This document shows, piece by piece, positions 44,742-57,337 of a DNA stretch of 64,000 nucleotides. Positions within the stretch are counted from its first letter, which is position 1. The number at the start of each line of letters is the position of its first letter. A model generated the notes under the pieces. That model was not told where the DNA came from, searched no databases, and saw nothing but the letters and a program-made list of their open reading frames with translations. Source of the stretch: Knoxdaviesia capensis (Eukaryota; Ascomycota; Sordariomycetes; Microascales; Gondwanamycetaceae); assembly GCA_001510575.1 (NCBI GenBank), contig LNGK01000005.1, forward strand, positions 2,239,234 through 2,303,233, in the 5' to 3' direction. The position numbers and the translations under genes are program-made.

Positions 44742-45293
44742 ATGGATTTGGATGAGATCACTGCCAGCCGGGGAACCGACAACGTGGAGAGCGATGTTCT
44801 GCCGATTTCGCGGGATGAAGAGCAGATTCTTCAGCTTTACGACAGATTCGAACAGTTGCGACTACAGATAGCCTTGCTGAAGGCGCACAATGCGTTCACT
44901 CCGAGCAGTAAGGCCCTTCCTTCCTTCCTTTCACCGTGACGAGATCACGCCTACAAACTTTTTACGTGCTACGGATTATCTGGCTCTAATGTTATTTCAC
45001 CTTCACCTCGTCAGGCATGGCTGTAGAGACGACCGCCGAGGAGGTCAGCCAGGCACAGGATGCGTTGTTGGAATCAAGGTCAAGATACACGGTGGTGCAG
45101 ACCATCATGGACAGCGCCATGACTGTACACCCGATTCTTCGGGCGGTCCATGAAGGAACATTTGCGAATCCCGTAGACAGGTGAGCCATCACTTTTGGTC
45201 CGTTTGCTTGTTGTGCTTGCGAGGGCTTGCCCAAAGCATGTTCCGGGTCGACCTGACCGACTTCAGAAGCAAGCAAAGAGGACCCAAAAAACA

Positions 45294-45325
<32 letters not shown>

Positions 45326-45786
45326 ACACTACGCCCGAAAGCGTGATCTTGGATGAAATCTCGTATACTAACGCAGGGCGATTCCGGGCTCCGACCCACA
45401 GAGATATCCTCCCGTTTCTCGAGAGACGCGACGAGCTGTCGATCACCATCAACAAGACGTCGATGGAGCTGCAGGACACGAACAAGTCCCTACGGCAGGC
45501 GCGTGAGGAAGCCCTGCGTCTCTCACGCGCCAATGTCGGGCTGGCTACGGAGCTGCTGCAGCTCTGTGAGGAGACACAGGTGAAGAAGGGAGCAAAAGGA
45601 GATCTCGCCGACGATGACGATCGCGTCCGGAAGCTGCAGCAGGACGTCAAGGCCAGCCGGCAGAAGTGGCGCGTGATGAAGGGCACAGTGAGCGCCGTGA
45701 TTGTCGGCAGCGGCGTCAACTGGGCGGCGGACCCGGAGTTGCGGGAGATGGTGCTGGATCCGGCCGACGAAGAGGATTGGGATTGA
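44742..45786 (+). CDS. Inner kinetochore protein CENP-H (Fta3/Mcm16-type)
   Basis: Three exons (44742-44907, 45015-45180, 45402-45786) give 238 residues. The N-terminal half is helical (EEQILQLYDRFEQLRLQIALL, then AQDALLESRSRYTVVQTIMD). Exon 3 holds a coiled coil and the conserved end KWRVMKGTVSAVIVGSGVNWAADPELREMVL, where the SGVNWA-DPEL pattern identifies the CENP-H C-terminal domain (human CENP-H has a similar SKVNWAEDP). CENP-H belongs to the constitutive centromere-associated network. Intron 2 is 221 nt and contains a CA dinucleotide repeat. Its acceptor at 45401 (CACAG) is chosen because it keeps the conserved RDILPFLERRDEL in frame; the upstream CAG at 45376 would shift the frame and lies too close to the TACTAAC branch site. 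Confidence 0.87.
45294..45329 (+). repeat. (CA)n microsatellite inside CENP-H intron 2
   Basis: An almost uninterrupted CA run with one T interruption lies between the donor and the branch site of the 221-nt intron. Confidence 0.9.
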
Positions 45787-46696
45787 CGGAGGTGACCATG
45801 GCCGTGGAGCAATGAAATGATTGAATGCTGAAATGTGTGTGTACGAACTACAAACTACGAGATGTAATGAATCAGGAGCGACGACTGCATGTCTACACGT
45901 ATATAACTGGCCGTCATCGTGATGGCCGTTATTGATGGCCACTGTTGGAGACCCTTATTCGTGGTGATTGCCGTCTACGTACTGAAGAGCTTCTGCGTGT
46001 AAGTGATATACAGCACATACAAAATTGCCTACAAAAAACACCACACAGAATCCTCAGTATGAGAGCGATTCCATACAAAAGTGTAGTATCATAGGAGCAA
46101 AAAGGCCATACTGAGCACCCAGGGAAAAGATAAGGAAAATTGGTGGGAAGTACCGGGCCTGCGACAGATTATAGATGGGTACAACGAAGGACCCATTGTG
46201 CCAGAATCACTCAGATCAGTCGCGTCCAAGTGGGTGCGAAAAAAAAACAACGCCTCCAGAAATAATAGGCCTGATATCATTGGAGCACCAAATTGGGAAA
46301 AGAATTATAGCCAACGCGAATTTCTCCCAAAAGGGAAAGGGCACATATTAATTTCCTCTCCATCCCTCCGTCAGCAGGAGGGTACCAGGTACATCGGTCG
46401 CGCCAGAGCCAAAAGTCGGTACGAAGGTGTTTGCGCAGGCTCAAAAGAGGCAGCAGCGTTATTTGCGGGCAAAAGTTACTATAGCAGAGAAAATCAGCAG
46501 GGGGGAATGAAAGAGAAATCACAGGGAAAGAGAGCGAAAGTCTCGTTATCTCGCCCGCTAACTAACTTTTGCAACACTGCAGTACACACACCCCTCCTTT
46601 CCCCATCCAAAAGGTACCGTTTGATAGCCAGGGGAGGTCCGCAGAGTACACACAGTATGAACTACGCGGTCCTGGAACTGGCTGATACATGAGTAG

Positions 46697-49660
46697 TTAC
46701 AGTACTTACAACTACAGTACAGTACTACTGTAGAGCTGGTTTTCCCTTGGGAGCGGGTCTTACCCGAAATACTGAGGGTTCCCCAGGTACGAAAACGCCT
46801 TTGTGTGATTTGCTCTGGGCCACATGAGCTGATGATGGGTGTTGGGTAATATGTACAGTACTGTACAGTACTGTACAGTAGCTCACTTTCCCTGCCCTGT
46901 ATGGAGTGGGAAAAAGCACAGCAGAAGAGAGCGGTCCATACGAGCTGTGCTTGGACCTGCTTGGTTGTGGAATGACAAGCACTTGCCATACTAACACACT
47001 GTTGCTGTCCGACGAGACCTGCACCTGCCTTGTGCACGAGAAGTGTGTTGGTGATACGCAAAAGCCGAGACATGCGCCTGCGGATGACCACAGACACTCT
47101 CTTATCTTATGTATACGGCCTACTGGCATTTGTATGTTCCAGTGTGAGCTAAAGGGCCCGATAGCTTTCCAGCCGAAGTACTGTAGAGTTACGATGGTGA
47201 CTTGAGAACCGAGCTTGATAAGTCCATCCATCGTCAAACTGTGCCTTGGAGATGGCAAGTTGGCGATGGAGTTCAATAATAAGTGGCTTCCAATCATGTT
47301 TCCAAGAACGGAGTATGTGACGAGGGAGGTGGCGCGATAGAGTCTGGTATTGGTGCGACTTCTACTTGCCGCCTCACTCAGTGAAATTATGTACGACGAG
47401 AAACAAGGCGATGCCACACGGTCCTGCGGTTGGATATTGTGTGCATCAAGCTAGCCAAGTGAAATCCTATGTCCTCCTCTTCTTACATGAGGCAAGCATA
47501 GCATGATGTTCTTTTCAGGGAAGGCCACACTCATTCACAGCCGGCTCACCCAAAATGCCAGCTTATGTACAGTACAGTACAGTACGTTCAGTGCTGCAGA
47601 CCAAGTATCATGCAAGCCGACGCCACCGCCTTATCTGTGCAGCTGTTTGTGCGTATCCTGGTTTGCTGCGGGCACACATGGACGTTCGTTTGCTTTTTCT
47701 TGGGGGGGCGGTGGTGGTGGTGGTGGTGGTGGTGGTGGTGCCCGCACCAAAGTTTGGCTGTGCCACAGAAAACATCTCAGTGCTCTTTGGGTGGGAAGAA
47801 CAGCCACTTAACCACAGGGAAATCATGTGTGCCCCTTCCTGAGAGCTGCATCTCGCGATATGGGGGGCGTGTCTTGGTGGTGTATCATATCATATGTACA
47901 GTACGGGGAGAATGTTGGGGACAATACTGGACATGCCAGCAGCATACGAGCGGTGTTACCATGAAGGCTGCATTGCGCTGGGCACCGTAATCAAACTGTA
48001 AGTCGTGCCTCCCGCCAGCCAGTTCCTGGACACGCATACTGTCCATTAAAGGGTGCTCGACAGTACTGAACTGTACAGTATATAGGAACCATTATCCGGA
48101 TGAACTTTGCTGCTTGTGTTTGTCGTGACGCGGAGAAGTGTGTATTCGTTTAATACCTGCTGCTATCTAATACGGCTGGATCATGTTCGCGGTTCCAGGC
48201 CAACGGAAGGAACTTTGCAGAATTTCCTATGGTTTCTTATTGATACTCCGATCGAGGCGAGTTCCCCAAGCACAGAGAGTCAGTCAGCCTTTCCCTTTTC
48301 TCATACACCTCCCGCTCTCCTCCGTGATAGGACCATCATACTGTATACAGTACATACTGTGTGTACGGTAACAGGCAAGAGATAACAAGGTGACAGACAG
48401 GAAAGGAAAGGAAAGGGCAAGCCTGTCTGGGAAGGCGCCCCCAACAGAGCCCAAGTTTTCCTCGTCATTTGTTGGGTCTGGACCGCTCCGGACCTCCCAA
48501 GGTCAAGTGTTTGGGAGGGAAAGTCCAACCAGGTCGATTTGTATACCGTGCGGCCAGAGGTACAAAAGTGACTGTGGACGAGCGACTCAGCATTCAATTA
48601 GAAGGACACAGAGAGGGCGAGAAAGTGTACAGTATGAGCAACAGAGAGGGAAAAAGAGGGGACACCAGGAGAAACTTGGTGAGAGGCGGGTTGACTGGAC
48701 ACACAGCCAAAAAAAGCAACGAGACAGACAGGCAGGACTGGACTGTGCATGAGAGAGACGGTGTAGGCAAAGGCAAGCGAAGAAGGGAAGAACAGGAGGA
48801 AAGCGCGTCACCCCCCCTTTTTCCCTCCTTCTCTCAAAAGCCACCCCCGATCTCGTTCGTTCTGTATGCCCCCCCTACCTTCCTACCACAAGCAATTTAG
48901 CGCCCCTCTCTCTTTGTCCAACTTTATGGGGTTTTTCGTGGTCCCCTCTCACCCGTCCCTAGCAAATTTCCCCAGCTTCTCTCTTCTTCTGCCCGACTTT
49001 TGCTGGCGTTTTTGCCCTCCCCCTTTTACCTGTCCTGCTGACTGTCCGAGCCCCTTCGTTCCTGCCCCCAAGCAAAAGCCACTATAGCTCAGGTAGTGGA
49101 GTACTACGCATACTCCGTCTCTTAAGTGTTGTCCCGCAAACCGCATTCCAGACACCCATACGCCCCTAAACTTTCACACACACTCACACTCTCACAAATG
49201 TTGCGTGTACTTACTGTACTTTCTTTTGCCGATGCTTGTCTTCTCTCCTTGTACCAAGTCTTCGGCCTGGCGCGCCCTCTGCGACTTTCGGTCTCCCTCC
49301 CTGCGCTTCCTCCCCCAAATCTCATACTCACCCATTTCCTCTAACCTTGACGCACCCCCTTCCCTCCTCCAATTATTCTTCTGTTACTACCGCCCCTCTC
49401 GACGCACCATATTTGTTCCGCTCTATGTAATCATGCCTGGTTGACTTTGCTCTCTCTGTACACTTTGCAGGATCAGCGCTGCAAAATGCGCCCATACTGT
49501 ATGGAAATGCCCATTTAACACTGTACCTATATCTGCTGCTGTTGATTGTGACGTGTGCGCTGCACCAATTTTACCAGTCGCGATGTTCGCAGGTGCAAGC
49601 ACCCAAATTCAAGTTCGCACTGTACGTGTAGGAATAGGCAAGTGGCGGTACGTACAGTGC
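46697..49660. repeat. Cluster of palindromic TACAGTA/GTACAGTAC motifs
   Basis: Tandem or overlapping copies occur at 46698-46733, 46853-46880 (four interleaved units alternating TACAG and TACTG), 47567-47585, 47896-47904, 48061-48080 and 48340-48366. Single copies occur near 48628, 49210, 49495, 49620 and 49650. Many form perfect palindromes such as ACTGTACAGT. Confidence 0.7.
47710..47740 (+). repeat. (GGT)n trinucleotide repeat
   Basis: About ten GGT units preceded by a seven-G run, in non-coding sequence. Confidence 0.9.
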
Positions 49661-50646
49661 AAGTCACCTTCCTGGCTGGCTGCTGGGGTCGGTTCCTTCC
49701 CTGGTTAATTTTCTGTGTTTTGTTTTTTTGCCTGCAGTAATGGAAACGTGCCTTGGGTGGTTCCCACCCTTTTAATTTTTTATTATTTGTTTCCGTTTTT
49801 CCTGGCCTCTGCGCTTTTTTGGATTGCCGCCGCCCTCCCAATCACTCGCCCATAGTAAAAAGGCAGCCCAATCCCCCCATACAAACTTTCCCTCTCTCCT
49901 TTCTCTCATACAGTTTTTTCTTCCCAGCAAAATCCCCTCCCATCAACCAAACCCCAAAGTGAGTACTCCCATTTTGCCCCGGCTCTCCACCAATTGTCAA
50001 GTCACTCCATTTCACTCTCTGGCTACATACTCTGCCACGATAAAAACTGCCATATCAACGCGCTCGCGTTCGCCCTCAGCAAAAAAAAGCGTCAGTTACA
50101 TTCACCTGCGCACCGCAACGAAAATCGCATTTTCGAAGTCCACGACCACGAACTGCCTTTTTGTTCTCGACGAAGCTTCGACCTTTCTGTTGCTCAATCC
50201 AATTTTGTCTGGGAATCTTCGGGATATTGCAAGTGCAAAACTTCGCGATGGTTGTCTTCATTTTTTCCACCTCTTACTACCCGCATCACTTTTCATCCCC
50301 GTCCAGCGCAGCGCATCGCGTCAGACGCATCGGCGCAATACTTTTGCGACCACTTCCAAAAAAATCACCATGCTAACAACGCTTTTTTTTGCATTTTTTC
50401 AGACTTTTACGAACATCTCTTCAAACATCTTTTCTCTCCCACTCTCACACATCTCATCAACGGTACGAATTTGTTGTCCCACCAGCTTCCGCGAACGCCC
50501 GACTACCCTCGTTTTCGCAATTGTTGCTTGCATCTTTACGCTGCACTTAAGTGCGGCCTTGGGTGCAGCTCAGACGACTTGCCCAACACTACCCCAATGC
50601 TCTTCCCCGTTCATCACTAACAGCTCTTCATCTATAGATCTTCAAG

Positions 50647-51106
50647 ATGCCTAAGGTCTCTGCTAAGCGTGCCACCGGCAAGGTTGAGAAGAAGCGCACG
50701 AAGAAGGACCCCAACGCCCCCAAGCGCGGTCTCTCGGCATACATGTTCTTTGCCAACGAGCAGCGTGAGAACGTCCGTGAGGACAACCCGGGTGTTTCGT
50801 TCGGTACGCTTCTACCACCTTTTCGCAAACTGCATTTGCCACAAGAGACCCATATACTAATTCCCCTACAGGCCAGGTCGGCAAGATTCTGGGTGAGCGC
50901 TGGAAGGCTCTCAGTGACAAGCAGCGTGCCCCGTATGAGGCCAAGGCTGCCGCTGACAAGAAGCGTTACGAGGATGAGAAGCAGGCCTACAACGTAAGTG
51001 TTCCAATGCCCCCGTTCTATACCAATTGAGACCTCTTAAGTATTCATATTCTAAGCTAATTAGTCGGCCTAAATCATTGAAGGCTCGGGATGATGATTCC
51101 GCTTAA
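50647..51106 (+). CDS. nhp6: Nhp6-type single HMG-box DNA-binding protein
   Basis: Exons 50647-50803 and 50872-50993 are clear, and a short last exon (51083-51106 proposed) gives 100 residues. A basic N-terminal arm (KRATGKVEKKRTKKD) precedes one HMG box from PNAPKRGLSAYMFFANEQR to RYEDEKQAYN, with the Nhp6 features of a single box and a basic leader. Nhp6 bends DNA without sequence specificity and helps FACT and other chromatin factors at promoters. The 3' end is uncertain: acceptor TTGAAG at 51082 adds ARDDDSA, an acidic end like that of relatives, while acceptor ATTAG at 51063 adds only SA. The leader is long and T/C-rich, as in highly expressed fungal genes. Confidence 0.9.
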
Positions 51107-53522
51107 ATCGGGCGGACATCACTTATCTCAGTCCTGATGCAGGCTCATGTTCTCGATGGTTAAGGCAGCGATGCCTGAGCTCTTGAGCCGGTATCTCTGG
51201 GGTAGAGTTGTGTGTATTTCTTGCTTTTAACGTTTCTTGGGTCGGATGGTGTTGAACTTTGAGGTCAAACTGGGCACGGTTAAATGGGATTTCGCGTGCT
51301 TCCGTGCAGGGCATACCTTTTCTCTTTTCATGAGGCCCTTGCACAAACTTCATTCATCTTTTTTTTTTCTTTTTTCTTTTTGTCTTTTGTTTCTGCTAGG
51401 ATCTTCGGGATGAAGTGGTGTTAACGCTGTACATTTATGATGCCGGACGTTGGGGGCAGGGTTCTTCTATTTGGTTGTAGGAGGTTATCGGGTTGACCAG
51501 AGGAAGCTTTTTCTGTGCCACTATCCCTAATCGCTCTGCATGACTGACTGGCTTGTGACTTGATCCTGTTGATGCGTGCATGTTACCGGGTGAATAACGT
51601 GATGGGATAGCGATAGTACTGAATGCATACAACATACAGACCACTTGATTCATTGCCTTTAAACATACATGATTCTCAGGAGAAGGTTCTTAGAGGCGGC
51701 CGAAACTGTACTGAACGACTGATGGAGAGTCCAGAGTGACGCGTGCCGGCATGAAAGAAGCTTGATCTAGTGCGCGTAATCGTAGAAGCTTGTCTCCGTA
51801 TCCATAAGTCAGACCTGTCAAGATCATATAATCCGGGGAGCTCGACGAATTTAAGGTTTTCGGAGCTTTGGAGCTTTTTGACACCTGGAGCTACCCCGGA
51901 AATCCCACCAACTGGACCAGCCAGCCTCAAATTACATAATAATTCCTTGGTCCGCTCAAATCAATCACCAGCATGACTCGCAGAAGGAGCAGCAATATCG
52001 GAGGTCCTCCAGCGAAGAGGGCAAGCGCCGAGGGTGGGTTGCGCCTTCCAGGCTGCAGTACCAAACCTTAAAAAGAGTCGAATGTTGCCTGCCCTTGCAC
52101 GTGAAGTGAATATGTGTCAGACTTCATTGGAAGAGAGTGGTTCTAAAGGAAAGAGCACCGCCCCTTCCCCTGATTCTCGAATGGTTTTTATCGGATAGAT
52201 ATAAAAGCTTGAGTCTCCCCAACCTCGTCTCATCTTTCTCATTCCTGATTCTCTAAAACCTTCTGCCACTCGCTTCTTCTAGCTTGTGCTCCCACGGTGG
52301 GCTTCTGGTGTCCTGTTGATTATTCTTCTCTTGAGAATCTGACGACGGAGTGCCAATCACGGTGATCGTTAATCTCCATCCAGTTTACCGGGATTAGACC
52401 CAGATCCGAGATCACTTCTCACCGAAGCGGCTGATGCCGGGCATGGCCCTGTCAAGTCACATCTGGACATCATGTCCAGGCGACATACCATCCGCGACGG
52501 CCCCAATGGAGCTGCGTCGGTCCACTAAGATGACGTGCAGCCAGGTTTTTGGAGAGCGAGCGGGCCCAATCAGACTCGGCTAGAAAGATATACCCGTCCT
52601 TCAGGGTTTGCGGTTATACCACATAAAAAACAACAAGCACGGAACCCACCACCCACCACCGCATTTGACCTGCGATGCATCATTGGATGGGTTTAGGCCC
52701 ATTGAGTGGACTTGAGTAGATGCTGGTGATGCAACTCTCTGATGTGTCCCTGTATGACGGCTTTGATATCCTCAACGCCCTTTTCATCTCCTTACGCGCT
52801 GATGTTTTTGGCCTGGATGGTGATATCGGCGTTGCTAGCCTTTTTGGATTTTTCAGTGAACTTGTTCTCTCGCGAGTTGTGCCGGTGCTTCGTACACCAC
52901 CAGCACTAACCCTGTGCGATGATATCTGTCTCCAGATGTCAACCACTGCCACGTCAGAGAAGACCCATCGCATGATCTAATTGCAGTCTGCAACGGCTAA
53001 GGCCTACCCAATAGAGAGAAAGGAACCACACAACCAGGTTTGGTATCCCGAATCAGCGTTTTTTGCCCTTTACCCCTCCTCGGGCACTAACTGCAGTGTT
53101 ATTTGCCCATTTTCGACTTGTTTTTCCCCTCTGGAAGAGAAGAGGCGGTCTTTTGTCACCTTGCTTCCATATATACAGCTGGTCAGCTGGTGTCCAATCT
53201 TCAATTTTTATGCCCAGTTCGAAGACTGGTGAAAAAGCAGGACTCTACCGAAGGTGTTTTTCTTCTCTTCTTGCGGCTGTAGCCGGAGATGTGAAGTGTT
53301 TTTCTTCATACTCCTGACCTCTATACCCCTGTCTTTGTTGAATACCATGGACCGATCATCCCGTGTACCCATCATCGTCGATATGTTCTAATTACCACGC
53401 AAACACTGACACCAGGACCGAGCTACAATCGGAGGCAATAACCCCAGTTTCCAGCGGAGACAGCATCCTTGCTATATACGACAAGGACCCTCTAACCCCC
53501 CTTGTTTGCCGATACATCTGAG
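51107..53522. other. Intergenic between nhp6 and the unknown ten-exon gene
   Basis: About 2.4 kb without a recognised gene. The first 600 bases are probably the nhp6 3' UTR. Open frames on both strands at 52680-52980 overlap each other and match no family I know. Confidence 0.5.
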
Positions 53523-56053
53523 ATGGACTACTCTGCCTCTCCTAATCCTCAACTCCTTTACGTGGGGTGTTTGCAAGAATCAGCCACTGCGTACAGCCTC
53601 TGCTGTACTCTCCGTGGACTCTGGGATTCTCTGGCACGAGCACCGCCCGCCGGCCTGGGCCAGATTAATTCCCTGATCCCGGAGATCCGCGCGGTATCGG
53701 AGCTGCTGATTGACATTCCCGGCCGGGCGAAGCGGGAGCCGGAGCCACGGGTGAACATTATCCTTCCGTATCTCCAGATCATCCTCCCGTCTCTGCACAA
53801 GTCTCTCCAGGACATCAAGATCCACCTGGAAAACCGGACGGAGTCCCTGGAGCGGCGGTGGCGGCACATTTACCATGCTCTGTGCACACCGGATGGAGCA
53901 CCCCCCCAGTTCCGGTTCCATATGTATAAGGTCTATCTGGGTATTCTCCTACATGCCCTACCAAGGTAAATTATTCTTATAGTGTTCTAACAGGATAAGG
54001 TTTGATGTGTTGGGCAGTTTATACACTGGTATCGTGCTGTGGAGCTTGTGATGAGGGGCGTGATTCTCGAGTAAGAGGTTGGAAAAGCCCACAGGTCTAT
54101 TGACTATATAACCCAATTCGCCCGTTGCTGACCTCTCTTTTAAATTATCTCAATCTATCAGGTCGGACCAGTTCAACTTCGGACAGATCGAGGAATCGAA
54201 AACGTTTATCCTGAACCTGCGAGCCTTCCAGGGCATCGGTAAGCTCACGATACTTTTCTTTCTTTTTTCTTCCCTCCGAGGACCAACCCCCGAACTGACG
54301 TCAACTAGATGGCTAACAATGTACATGATGGCTTTTGTCAATAGCAGTTCCAGAATCGCTTGCCAGCTTCATGACCTCAGAGCCATTCAACCAGGTCGTG
54401 CCCAGAATGCATAGTGTAAGTGGCTGCCAGCATCTTCTATATAAGACATACACGACCTATCACTTTCTTTTGCCTTCATCAAACTGACCGGGCGGATTGA
54501 CTTGGTTGTTAGGCTGTTGATTGGTCAATCAACGTGTTCCGAGCGCCCATCACGTCGACCACCACGTTGGCGAAACCTCTAAAGTCTGCCTCCGTTGTTA
54601 ATGTCTATGCTGTGCCGTACCGGCGGAATCGCAGGAACTGACTCTTTCTGTCTCTTTTTGTTTTTGTTTTGTCTCCCTGTAAAGACCGATATTAGAGGGG
54701 AGCCGAATTCAAGGGACACACATGCTTCTTCCGGGCCTGGACAAAGAATTGATCCGAAGGTTGGTTGTTGCCTCCACCCATCTCGTGGTTTCCATCGACT
54801 CCTTGTGTCTCGGATCCGGACACACCAGATAAAGTAAATGTGCTAATAAGGGGGCCGTTTCGGTGTCTGTTCCCGACCGGGGGCGTGAAATAGAACGTTT
54901 GATTCCCGCCGCATCATCCTGGTGATATACGTTCCTCCGGGCGGCGACGTGCAGATCGTCATCCAGAGCTCCGATTTCGAGGGCATCTGGCACATGAAGC
55001 TCCCGCTGTCGGTGCTGCTCGTTAGCAGACACCGCAGCTCACTGCTTCTGCGCCGGCCGAAGCAGAGCAGCAATGAGTCTGGGCGGTGGGCGCGGTTGCC
55101 GTTTAGTACCTGGGAAGGTTTGTTGCATTAGACTCCCTCGTTCCCCCCCTCAGCCCGGGTACATGTGTGACTGAAACCAGACGGGGGACACTCTGCTGAC
55201 TTTTCATCTTCTTTGTGTGCTTCACGGCAGACCTGGTGCTTATGTGGAGTACACTGACGTGCTTGAAAGCGCGGGATCCGGGGGCGCCGGGGTTGCGGGA
55301 CCGCGACCTCCGGTTTTCCGGCGAGAGGACCCGATTCAGAGCGTAAGTACCTTTGTTTCTCTTGGACTCTATGTTCTCTTTTTTCTTCTCTTTTTGGTTA
55401 TATACTGACTGACTACTCGTCCGTCACCTTGCAGACGTATCATTGAGAACAACGTGGAGCATTTCCTGATTGTGGCGCAGGACGAGTACTGCGGTGGGAT
55501 CCGGCTGTACGCGGCCGAGTGGGCCGGGCAGTACCGGAAGTGTCCCGTGTGGACGGCGTTCGGTAAGTTCTCTCTCTCTGCTTCGGTTTTTTTCTTTTTC
55601 TTTTTCTTTTTTCTTTTTTCTTTTTTTCTCTCCCAAAAGAGCAAGACAAGCTTCGGGGAATGAATGCATGTAGACTAACGCCCGCCCACGCAGTAACCCA
55701 TCAATGCACATCCCAAACCTGGGTCGAGCGCCGGTCCAGCAACGACCGCGTGCTGTGGCTGAAGGACCTGCAGGTCTACTCGTTTGACAACGGCTACGAT
55801 CCGCGCGACCAGCGTAAGGGACGTGGCGGGGCGTTCCGAATCGAGTTCTCGGCTGTTGACGGTAAGCATCTGTTCTGTTCTGCTCATGCGGTTCCTTTCC
55901 TCCCCGAGTTGCGCATGCTCTGATCCCTTTTCTGACTGGCTTTCTTGCACAGCTGCCGAGAAGTTCCTGGATGAGTTCTACCCGGTCGCGTCGTCGCGGG
56001 ACTCGTCGTCTTCAGAGAGTTACTCATCTGAGTATTCGGACCGAGGCGACTAA
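53523..56053 (+). CDS. Unknown intron-rich protein (ten-exon model)
   Basis: I do not recognise this gene. A continuous in-phase model is 53523-53965, 54162-54238, 54345-54415, 54513-54602, 54685-54833, 54894-55117, 55231-55342, 55435-55562, 55694-55861, 55953-56053, giving 520 residues. Exon 1 has helices and the segment PYLQIILPSLHKSLQDIK. The second half has beta-rich RRIILVIYVPPGGDVQIVIQ and FEGIWHMKLPLSVLLVS, then VWTAFVTHQCTSQTWVERRS, and ends in a Ser/Glu/Tyr-rich acidic tail. The junctions of exons 1-3 and 6-10 are convincing. The 54602-54685 link and exon 5 are weaker: reading through exon 4 gives a stop at 54639-54641, so two genes (53523-54641 and one ending at 56053) remain possible. 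No signal peptide or membrane helix. Confidence 0.6.
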
Positions 56054-57337
56054 AGACCGGAGAATTTTCCTTTCCTTGCTGCTTTTCTCTTCAAATGTCT
56101 ACAGAAAGTCATGTTCTGCAATAATACTCCCTCATGACTATTTGGATTGTACTCTGCGCTTCATCGTTCCTGCCGTTGCTTGAAGCATCCGTTATATCAC
56201 TTGACTCGAATTTTTCTTCTTTTTTTTTTTTGTCGTTTTTGTCTCCTTATCCGCGTGATTCAACTAAAAGCCCTGAGTGTACTCTAGTTTGTACGAAGAG
56301 GAACTTTACGATATTCTTATGAGGCCCCCCCCCAAATTGATTCGCCACTGATGCCCAATGAACACGGACAAAACTTACGACGATATGACAGACAGATGGG
56401 CAGAAAATATATTTTTCAATATAAATCAAGATCTCCCTTAAAAAAAGAACAGGAACAGTGAACCTTGCCCCAGGGGACAACAGTGCTATAGATAACCAAG
56501 GAAAGAAAACGAATATGAAGCGACGCCTCCGGATGCTTCGCTGTGGATAGAAAGAACCGATATGCATGAAAACCGAGAACAAACACGACAAAACCAGTGC
56601 AAAAATGTGTGTAAAAAGGAGCCAAACTGGATGGGAGCAAACAGAAACAGAAAAACGAAATGGGTAAGGGAAATAAAATGTGCAAACGACCAGCCATCAG
56701 GAAACGACAAAAACGCCCTCCACCTCCGTCCATTCAACAAGCAAGAACCATCATCATTCTCGACAAAAGCATTCAGAAAATGAAAGCGACTGAACTCCTT
56801 CCCACTCTCCTCAAGTATTTTGTGTCTTTTAGAACACCCCGCATACCGATAACTTGGAGCAGACTATATTTCTGCATCACACCCCCTTCCAGGATATGCG
56901 GAAAAAAAAAAGCAGGGCGTGCTTATTGGACCAATATGTGTGGTTGCTTCGACCCGATGGTCTCGGCAATAGCGCCCGCTAGGCCAAGCTACCATGCGAA
57001 CATACCTACCTGTATGTGGAATACTGGGGGTTCAACATGATTATTCATCGCGACGACGACATTCGTTGGGTGGTTGTGAGAGAATATAGATGCCAAGAGA
57101 TCGAAGACGATGCGATTCAAACACGGAGGGAGAGCGAGAGGGAGAGCGAGAGGGAGAGAGAGCCCGATAACAAGAGAAACCAGTAATAGTGAAATGAGTC
57201 ATGAAGTCATGGTCAAGATATACCAGGAGGGGGAATGCAAGAAACCACAACCCAGAAAAAAAATCCAAATAGAGGGAAAAAAGAACATCGTTCATAGACA
57301 ATCCCGAGAAAAAGAAAATCAAGCAAAAAAAGTCTTG
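56054..57337. other. Intergenic between converging genes
   Basis: 3' flanks of the unknown gene (+) and the small protein gene (-). A-rich; no gene recognised. Confidence 0.55.

Larger units (their letters stand above)
45787..50646. other. Gene-poor interval of about 4.8 kb upstream of nhp6
   Basis: No gene recognised on either strand. It has clustered TACAGTA/TACTGTA motifs (46.7-49.7 kb), a GGT repeat at 47710 and strongly C/T-rich tracts from 48800. The last 700 bases are the pyrimidine-rich leader of nhp6, where a branch-like CACTAAC and an acceptor CTATAG at 50637 suggest a leader intron ending nine bases before the ATG. Confidence 0.55.

Noticed and set aside
46725..47417. 230-codon open frame on the minus strand
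   Set aside because: It runs through the TACAGTAC repeat array (repeated YCTV/YSTV residues) and lacks any conserved feature.
49824..50654. 276-codon open frame on the plus strand just upstream of nhp6
   Set aside because: Pyrimidine-rich leader translated as Ser/Phe/Leu/Pro-rich sequence; it overlaps the proposed leader intron and the nhp6 start in another frame.
52680..52980. Overlapping 86- to 97-codon frames on both strands
   Set aside because: Neither has a domain, splice-supported extension or clear codon bias; left as unannotated intergenic sequence.
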